Shown here piece after piece: positions 57,309-64,000 of a stretch of 64,000 bases of DNA. The notes under the pieces were generated by a model. That model was not told the origin of the DNA. It made no database searches and saw only the letters and a list, made by a program, of their open reading frames with translations. Source of the DNA: Apiotrichum sp. Y4204 (Eukaryota > Basidiomycota > Tremellomycetes > Trichosporonales > Trichosporonaceae). The DNA is taken from NCBI GenBank assembly GCA_025531455.1, contig JAMYHL010000018.1, positions 248,001-312,000 on the forward strand, read 5' to 3'. Made by a program: the position numbers and the translations under genes. Within the stretch, counting starts at the first letter, position 1; each line of letters starts with the position of its first letter.

Positions 57309-60300
57309 TTAGGCGACACAGCTGTCTTCCCAGAAGGTCTTGCCGCTCACTGTGGGCTTGACAACACCAGCACGGACAGTCCAGTCACCGAAGCGCTCGC
57401 CATCGTTGCGCTCGGCGGCCCAGCGCTTGATGAGGGGTTCAAGGGTGGCCAGAATCTCAGGCTCGGTGACGCTCTCCTTGAAGGGCTTGTTGAGACGCTC
57501 GCCAAGATGGGAGCCACCGAGAAGCATCATGTAGGAACCGGGTGCCTTGCCGACAAACGCGACCTCGGCCGCCCAAGGACGAGAACAACCGTTCGGGCAT
57601 CCAGACATGCGCATGACGAGAGCGTCGTGGCCGACACCGGCCTCCTCGCAGATCTTCTCGACCTTGTCGATAAGAAGAGGGAGGTAACGCTCAGACTCGG
57701 CCATGGCCAGGCCACAGGTGGGGAAGGCGACACAGGCCGAAGACGAGAGGCGGAGACCAGAGTGGTCGATGTTGTCCAGACCCCACTTGGCAAGGAGCTG
57801 CTTCATCGCAGGGAGATCCTCATCGGCAACGTCGGAGAGAATAACATGCTGATTAGCAGTGAGGCGGAAGGTTCCTTTGTGGGCCTTAGCAACCTCCCGA
57901 AGGCCAGCCTTGAACTGGTGGCGAGACGAGTCCTCAACGCGACCGTTTTCGATGAAAAGGGTGAAGTGGTTCTTGCCGTCGTGGCCCTTCTGCCACCCGT
58001 ACTGGTCGAGGTTCGAGTCGAAGGTGTAGGCACGAGCAGGCTGGAAGGGCTTCTTCATCCGCTTCTCCGTCTCCTCCTTGAACTTGGCAAGGCCAAGACG
58101 GTCGACAGTGTACTTGAGACGCGCGTTCTTACGGTCTTGGCGGTTGCCGAAGTCACGCTGCGTAAGCATGATAGCTTCGGCCGCAAGACAGCCGTCCTCG
58201 GGGGTAACGAAGCCGATAACGTCTCCAAGACGGGGGTAGGTCTTCTTGTTCGAGTGGGTGACACCCATGCCACCACCGACGGAAACGTTGTAACCGACAA
58301 CCTGGTCGTTCTCTACAATAGCGATGAAACCAACATCGTTCGTGAAGACGTCCACAGCGTTATCGGGGGGAACGGCAACAGCGATCTTGAACTTGCGGGG
58401 AAGGTAGAAGGGACCGTAGAGAGGCTCAAAGTCCTGAACGGCGTCGGTGAAGACCGGCTTCTTGTCGAGCCAGATCTCGTGGTAGGCAGTCGTCTTCGGC
58501 AGAAGGTGCTCCGAGATGGCCTTGGAGAACTCGTATACTGTCTTGTGGACAGGCGAGATCGAGGGGTTGACGGAACAGAGAACGTTACGGTTCACGTCAC
58601 CACAGGCAGCGATAGTGTCGAGGAGCGAGCGGTTGATCGCCTGCATAGCGGGCTTGAGATGCCTCTTGACGACACCGTGGAACTGGAAAGTCTGACGAGT
58701 AGTCATCTTGAACGTGCCATTGCCGTGCTCGTCGGCGATACGGTCCATGTGAAGCCACTGTTCCGGAGTGCAGACACCACCGGGCATGCGGACACGGATC
58801 ATGAAGGAGTATGCGGGTTCGAGGCCCTGGGCCTGCAGCGACTCGCGGATGTCGCGGTCGTCCTGCATGTAGGTGCCGTGGAACTTGGTAAGCTGACTGT
58901 CCGAAGCGCCGATAGCTCCGGTTGACTCGTCGGCAAGGCCCTCCAGGATGGTACCACGAAGGTAGTTGGACGCAATCTTGATGTGCTCGTTGGCAATAAC
59001 TTCCTCGGCAACCTCCGCGACCTCGACCGAGTCGACTCCGAGAGCCTTCCAAAGGTCGTTCTCAAACACCTTGTAACCAGTCTGGTAGCCATCGGGGTCC
59101 GAGTCGTCACCAAGACCAAGAGGAACAAGCTCCTGGGCACCCAGGGCAAGAAGCTTGGGGAAGAGCTCCTTGCCGGGCTTGTTGTAGTAGATGTAGTCCT
59201 CCTTGCGTGGCCAGTACTTGGAGTCTCCCATGCCGAAGACACCAACCCGGGTCTCGGAAAGCTTCTCTGGAGCGGGGGCCAGTCCCGCAAGAGCCTTGGT
59301 GAATTCACGGCCGTTGAGGGGGGACTCGCCTTGACCGGCGGTCGAAGTGATGACGACAATGTTCTTTTCCTCGGCGAAAGTGTCGATAATCTCCTTGGCA
59401 ACGCTGTCAAGAATGCGGTGGGTGGCTGCGACACCACGCATCTTGGCACGCGAAACGAGACGCTTGGCGACCTTCTCAGCGTTGCCACCGTCTGAGGCGA
59501 CAAGGACGAGAAGACCGGGGCCATCAATGGCGTTGAGAAGGCGATCGTAAGCTTCACGAGCCTTCTGCTTGCGAGCAGCAACGAGCTCGGAGCCCTTGGA
59601 GGAGGTGATCGACTTGTCAATGGCCGGTTCCGCCCGAGTAAGCTGCGACAGGTGGCTCTGGCGATCGAGGAAGTCGGCGAGGGCATTCTTGATGTGAGGA
59701 GCGTCCAGAGAGAAGCGCTTGTCGTCCGCAAGAACCGGGTTCCAGCGGTATAGAGGCCACCAGCCTCCGGCAATCGCACGCTTGGTCTCACGGAGCCGCT
59801 CAAGAGGTCCTGCCTTCTCGTTGCCACCAATCGCGGCGCCGTCGTCCTTCTCACCCCACGGAAGGTAGGCCAAGACGAGCGCAGGACCGTGGAAGTCCTC
59901 AGCCTCACGCATGGCGTTGATAACGCCAGCGTAGTCGGCGTAGACGGCAACGGACGAGACGTAGACGTCGCCGAGATTCAGGGCGTACAGACCAAGGTCC
60001 TTTTTGCGCTCACGCTGCTTCTGGGCGAAAGGCGAGAACGGCGACGGCTGGGTCTCGTAGACAAGCAAGTTGATGTCGAGACCCGAAACGAGAGCGTGGT
60101 GGAGACCAGACGACGCGAGGTCAGCAGCCCAAGAGTTGGAGATAACAATCCAAAGGGCACGCTTGGTCCAGTGGCCCTTCGCGCCGAGGGCGACAATCTC
60201 GGCCTCGTCGGTGTTGGCACCCTGGCCAAGAGCCGAAGCGGCCTTGACACCGGCGGGGCCGGAAGCCTTGTCGTCCTTGGCGAGCAGCCAGTCGCCCAGT

Positions 60301-61355
60301 GCGGCGTGAACCTCGGGACGAGTGTCCGATGCCTTGAGGACCTTCTTGACAAGCTCAATAAGACGCTCACGCTCAGCACGGATGGCGACCGCCTTACCGA
60401 AGGCGTACAGGGGCGAAGTCGACTCGCTGGCAGCAAGCTGTGAAGGCTCGTTCAAAACCTCCAGAGGGTGGGGGGAGGAGGCGAGAAGCGAAGTGTACGT
60501 AGACTCGGCGGTGGGGACAGTGATGGAGTCAGTTGGAATCTCAGGAAGGGGCGCGGGCGAGCCGATGCGAGTGAGAGGGGCCCCAGAGCCAAGGGCGTTG
60601 TCGAGCTCGCCGAGAGCTGAGGACGAGGCAACGAGTATCGAGCGAACGGCGACGTCGAGGCCCTCGAGCGCGTCGACAACACCGGCCCAAGCACCACCGT
60701 ACTTGCCGGCACCGGCTTCGACTACGACAAACTCGCGAGCATTGAGAGCGCGAAGCTTCTCACGGGGGAGCGGCGAAGCCAGAGTGACATCCACAACGCC
60801 GGCAGTCGACAGCTGAGAAGGCAGGAAGTTGAGCACAACGCGCTGCGACTGCTCGCCATGCTGGGTCAGAGCCCGCTGCGCACGGCGAGTCAGCTTCAGA
60901 AGGCCGAGCGACTCGGCCTCAAACGCTGCCGTGAGCTGCTCCTCAAAGTCTCCCTCAGACGTGTGTGTCGGGGATTCAAGGAACTCGGCAGCGTCGACAG
61001 AGGAAACGTCGCCTTCAAGTGCTGCTGTGCCGATAAAGTGATAAACAACCGCGTCCAGGTCCTTGGCGAGGCGAAGGGCAAGAATTGTGCGATCGTAGGC
61101 TTCCTGGGCCGACCGGGAGATGAGGCTCACCGCCCGTGGAGAACGGGGAGCATTGGCAGACTCGGCTCCGAGGACGTTAATGACGGCTGCCGCCGAGGGG
61201 AGGGGGAGGGAAGGAAGGAAGCTGGGAGTGGTGAAGAGCGAAGTGTTGGCGGGGAGAGGAAGGTAGGGGTTCAGGACGGAGACGTCCTGGGGCACCCCGG
61301 GAAACGGGTGTGCCACGGTAGCAGACAGACGACCGAGAGCGGTGACGAGGGACAT
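57309..61355 (-). CDS. MET5: Assimilatory sulfite reductase (NADPH) beta subunit
   Basis: An intronless minus-strand gene for 1348 residues. Catalyses six-electron reduction of sulfite to sulfide in the cytosol for cysteine/methionine synthesis, together with a flavoprotein alpha subunit. About residues 1-560 form the pyruvate-ferredoxin-oxidoreductase-like N-terminal part found in fungal MET5. About 608-760 is a flavodoxin domain (LLVLVASDGGNAEKVAKR and STAGQGESP). The C-terminal half is the siroheme/4Fe-4S reductase with two ferredoxin-like repeats (MPGGVCTPEQW, MTTRQTFQFHG; later LTANQHVILSDV). Cluster ligands are ACVAFPTC near 1205 and GCPNGCSRP near 1251. ATG 61355 is chosen because upstream codons in frame include no ATG. 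Being 4 kb without an intron is unusual here. The long opposite-strand frame at 57291-58925 is its shadow. Confidence 0.96.
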   Translation of the reverse strand: MSLVTALGRLSATVAHPFPGVPQDVSVLNPYLPLPANTSLFTTPSFLPSLPLPSAAAVINVLGAESANAPRSPRAVSLISRSAQEAYDRTILALRLAKDLDAVVYHFIGTAALEGDVSSVDAAEFLESPTHTSEGDFEEQLTAAFEAESLGLLKLTRRAQRALTQHGEQSQRVVLNFLPSQLSTAGVVDVTLASPLPREKLRALNAREFVVVEAGAGKYGGAWAGVVDALEGLDVAVRSILVASSSALGELDNALGSGAPLTRIGSPAPLPEIPTDSITVPTAESTYTSLLASSPHPLEVLNEPSQLAASESTSPLYAFGKAVAIRAERERLIELVKKVLKASDTRPEVHAALGDWLLAKDDKASGPAGVKAASALGQGANTDEAEIVALGAKGHWTKRALWIVISNSWAADLASSGLHHALVSGLDINLLVYETQPSPFSPFAQKQRERKKDLGLYALNLGDVYVSSVAVYADYAGVINAMREAEDFHGPALVLAYLPWGEKDDGAAIGGNEKAGPLERLRETKRAIAGGWWPLYRWNPVLADDKRFSLDAPHIKNALADFLDRQSHLSQLTRAEPAIDKSITSSKGSELVAARKQKAREAYDRLLNAIDGPGLLVLVASDGGNAEKVAKRLVSRAKMRGVAATHRILDSVAKEIIDTFAEEKNIVVITSTAGQGESPLNGREFTKALAGLAPAPEKLSETRVGVFGMGDSKYWPRKEDYIYYNKPGKELFPKLLALGAQELVPLGLGDDSDPDGYQTGYKVFENDLWKALGVDSVEVAEVAEEVIANEHIKIASNYLRGTILEGLADESTGAIGASDSQLTKFHGTYMQDDRDIRESLQAQGLEPAYSFMIRVRMPGGVCTPEQWLHMDRIADEHGNGTFKMTTRQTFQFHGVVKRHLKPAMQAINRSLLDTIAACGDVNRNVLCSVNPSISPVHKTVYEFSKAISEHLLPKTTAYHEIWLDKKPVFTDAVQDFEPLYGPFYLPRKFKIAVAVPPDNAVDVFTNDVGFIAIVENDQVVGYNVSVGGGMGVTHSNKKTYPRLGDVIGFVTPEDGCLAAEAIMLTQRDFGNRQDRKNARLKYTVDRLGLAKFKEETEKRMKKPFQPARAYTFDSNLDQYGWQKGHDGKNHFTLFIENGRVEDSSRHQFKAGLREVAKAHKGTFRLTANQHVILSDVADEDLPAMKQLLAKWGLDNIDHSGLRLSSSACVAFPTCGLAMAESERYLPLLIDKVEKICEEAGVGHDALVMRMSGCPNGCSRPWAAEVAFVGKAPGSYMMLLGGSHLGERLNKPFKESVTEPEILATLEPLIKRWAAERNDGERFGDWTVRAGVVKPTVSGKTFWEDSCVA

Positions 61356-61919
61356 TTTTGCTGAGGATGTCAGAAATGTCAACGAGCATAGAGACACCGA
61401 GGTGCTGAGGTCGCCGGCAAGTCGCCAACAACGTGGTCATAATTGCGACCGCGCTAGACCACACCGGTTGGCCACTGTCAATGATTCTCACCTGTCCTGT
61501 AGCTCGTCTAGCTGGTCGAGAAGGATACAACGAAGTAGTGTAGAGAGAAAGAACAAGAGATCAAGATGAGCAACAAGGATAGCGAGTGATATAGCACAGT
61601 AAACGGCAGAGGTCCCGACAGCGAGGATGGGATGGTGACAGATTGCTCTTGCTCTGCGGTTGGGCAGGATGTTCCAAACGCAAACGTAGCACGACATCAA
61701 GCACGTAGCATAAAACTAACTTTTGGGACGGGTATACGGGTACGGCGGGGGTTACAAGTCGGTAACTACTCGGATTACAATCGCTTACGTCTCGGACGAC
61801 CCCCACAAGGGCAATCGCGGCAAGACGAGGCAATAACACCACAGGATGATAATAAAGAGTCGTTCGGAAAAAAAACAGAGCTGAGACGGGATATGTGATC
61901 ACGCGAGAGTGTGTGTAGT

Positions 61920-61955
<36 letters not shown>

Positions 61956-64000
61956 GGGGAAGAGAGAGAAGAGCTTTAGAGGACGCTCTTCGGGATGTGT
62001 GTTACGGCTGCGGTGGTTGGTAGTCTGCCTGTGCACCGAAAGGACTGGGTAGGCCGAAGAGGGGAGAGATCAGAGATGAGCTGATGATGAGAAATCGAGA
62101 AGAGATCATGAATAATGGCGTGATTTCCGTTTTTTGCCACATGCCTCCACTGCAATCTACTTGTCCTTCCAGATTAATTCGCCCAACCCCCTTCCCTGGT
62201 CCCGCCTGGGCCCAGGGGCCTTTTGGCCGTCCTGCCCGAGCTGCCCACCCACAAGTTTCTGATGCAGGGTCTCTGCTGCCTCTGTTCCCTTACCTTCCAG
62301 ATGATGTTATTTACTACTTCCAGATATCCAACTCGAGAACGCATTTCTTTGATCAAAATCCGTATCGGCCCAATCTTCTCGTGCAATGGCTCGCCGACTA
62401 TTCGTCGAAATTCACGTGGGCAGCACATGATCCGCACGATCCGCGCGATCGCGCGATCTGCACAATGCTACAATGGGTGCAATGGGTGTGAGGTGTTTGA
62501 GGCGATCTGGCTTGAATGACGCGATCGGCATTGATTCCCCTAGGCCCTAGACCTGCCACCATTCGGATCAGGCCGATCAGGGCCGGGCGCCAGCAGCAGT
62601 TTGAAACGGTGGACGCTCATGTGCTCTCACACCATGCACACCATATTCCACCAGCCAGTTGCAACAAGACCACCAACAGCACCATTGATCCATTGATTGA
62701 CTCATCCTCCCGTCAGCTTCCAACTGGCCATAAGGCCATCAGGCCATCAGATCAGACCTCAACTGTGTGCCCGGCCCTCCAGACGAAATCCATAAATGGC
62801 CCAAGCGGCACGCCCTCTGCGCGATCTGCGCCCCTGCTGATCGCACGTTTAGCGCGTTTTACATCTTGATGATCCCCTCTCTCTGCGTCTCTGCATGATC
62901 CTCGCAGCTTGTACACGGAACACGATCTTCCCAACTCACATAAGACTGCCTCTCTCGACTACCTCGCGTACACCTCGACTAACTCGACTGTAACCGCTGA
63001 GCGCCGAGCGTTGAGAGCCGATCTCGCGAGCTCCGAGAAGGTTGTGTGTCTCCGTCTTCGGCTCCACTGTACGTAATGCCCCCACCGCAGACGCAACTGG
63101 TTGCTTGCTTCCAGGAAGCGAGCGGGAACGGGAAAAGCTTGTCGTCTGAAGGTACAATGTACAGGTCGTGCATTGCCTCGCTCCACATTTCGGAATTCCA
63201 GGCCTTCGCGTCACCATGGGTCGGGATGAGTAGCGGCCTGCCCAATGCACCACGTCAAGGCCAACAATTGACCTGTCGATACGATATCGGAGCAACCGTA
63301 AGCCAGCAAGAAATCCGGTGTAAGAGTCGACAATGATGAGATGCCGTCTCCACGATTTTGTTCCCCTCTGTCCTTTTGCTCCAGAAATCTCTGAGCCGGA
63401 CAGACAGCGACGATGATATTGCACGCACGGCATGAATGCAGGGATGAACTGACTCATACCATGACGAATTAACCCAAGCCGGCCGAGGAGTGCTGTCCCA
63501 GTGAAAAATGACAGAGACGACTTTCAAAATGCATCAATCTTGACATTGAAGTCTACTTCTGTACCGACCGCAGTTTCCGAGGCCAGACCAGTTGCGCTGA
63601 CTACAACTAGCTCATTGTAACTCTCAAGCAGCAGGAACAGAGGTACGGTCTGATCTGTTTGAGAACGACCAAACTACTCAATATCTGCCTACGAAATCCA
63701 AGCACTCGTACAATCCATCTCGGACGCTCGGACGGTTGGTTTATGACTTTTGACTCTTGTAACGACAGTGATACTCCCATGGAATGTGAAACGTTCCATC
63801 GGCTGAGTAGCGTTTCCCGACTCCTATGGCGGTGCTTGTGCTGCCACCATCTGCTGGCGTCAAGAGTTTGGCCAAGTAACGGTATTACGATCCTCGGGAG
63901 CGTTTCTATGGGAACCTGTGAAAAAATGTGTCTGGTTAATGAGGACCCAGGACCGATCTCATCGAGGAACAAAGGACTTGCAGTTAGCAAGCGGGTGGCG
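61356..64000. other. Right end of the window: MET5 upstream region and unassigned DNA
   Basis: It contains the MET5 promoter, a 35-nt G run and a GC-skewed segment to about 62,070. From 62,900 to the edge the minus strand has several overlapping short frames with some protein-like stretches (IPTHGDAKAWNSEMWSEA at about 63,190; VPIETLPRIVIPLLGQTL at about 63,890). They may be exons of a leftward orphan gene entering from beyond 64,000, but I could not build a consistent model. Confidence 0.4.
61920..61954 (+). repeat. 35-nt G run
   Basis: An uninterrupted run of G on the + strand, between gtgtgtagt and aggggaagag. It could form G-quadruplex structures and is a likely assembly/sequencing weak point. 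Confidence 0.95.

Noticed and set aside
57291..58925. 544-codon open frame on the + strand
   Set aside because: It is the antisense shadow of MET5. The composition (Val/Leu/Gly/Asp/Arg-rich) is typical of reverse-strand reading of a biased gene, and MET5 motifs are unambiguous.

Overview
The window is nuclear DNA of a fungus, most probably a basidiomycetous yeast of the Tremellomycetes (Trichosporonales-like is my best guess). The reasons are a compact layout with genes on both strands, moderately high GC, and nearly every gene cut by many tiny introns, mostly 32-65 nt, with GTRNGT-type donors, CTRAC/CTAAC-like branch points and YAG acceptors. Several exons are extremely small (3, 6, 9, 16, 19 and 23 nt). 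The standard genetic code works throughout. I assembled the exon models by hand from splice signals, frame continuity and family conservation. No transcript data were available.

Left part (1-18.8 kb): orphan genes, mostly rightward, encoding low-complexity, disordered or unknown proteins. Two of them (5467-7744 and 8601-13217) share a small helical module that is repeated within each protein and is always split by a phase-0 intron at the same place. This is the best candidate for an undescribed family here. A broken gene with a 48-bp in-frame duplication lies at 13461-14030.

Middle part (20.4-33.5 kb): metabolic and accessory genes. These are mitochondrial HMG-CoA lyase (leucine breakdown), a SAM methyltransferase divergent from a small ABM-fold monooxygenase, a secreted cutinase-like esterase, an AT-rich gene-free island with two long A tracts, a Zn2Cys6 transcription factor and a dienelactone-hydrolase family enzyme.

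Right part (33.7-61.4 kb): conserved housekeeping genes. These are ribosomal proteins eS7 and eL19, a GT32 (OCH1-like) glycosyltransferase with an altered DXD motif, complex I assembly factor NDUFAF5 sharing a short divergent promoter with complex III subunit QCR10, the HOG-pathway MAPKKK SSK2, poly(A)-binding protein PAB1, the GPI-anchor lipid remodelase CWH43 and the intronless sulfite reductase beta subunit (MET5). The last 2.6 kb has a 35-nt G run and no gene I can support with confidence.

The genes are independent transcription units, not operons. The only clear functional pairing is NDUFAF5/QCR10 (both serve the respiratory chain) around a 344-bp intergenic region.
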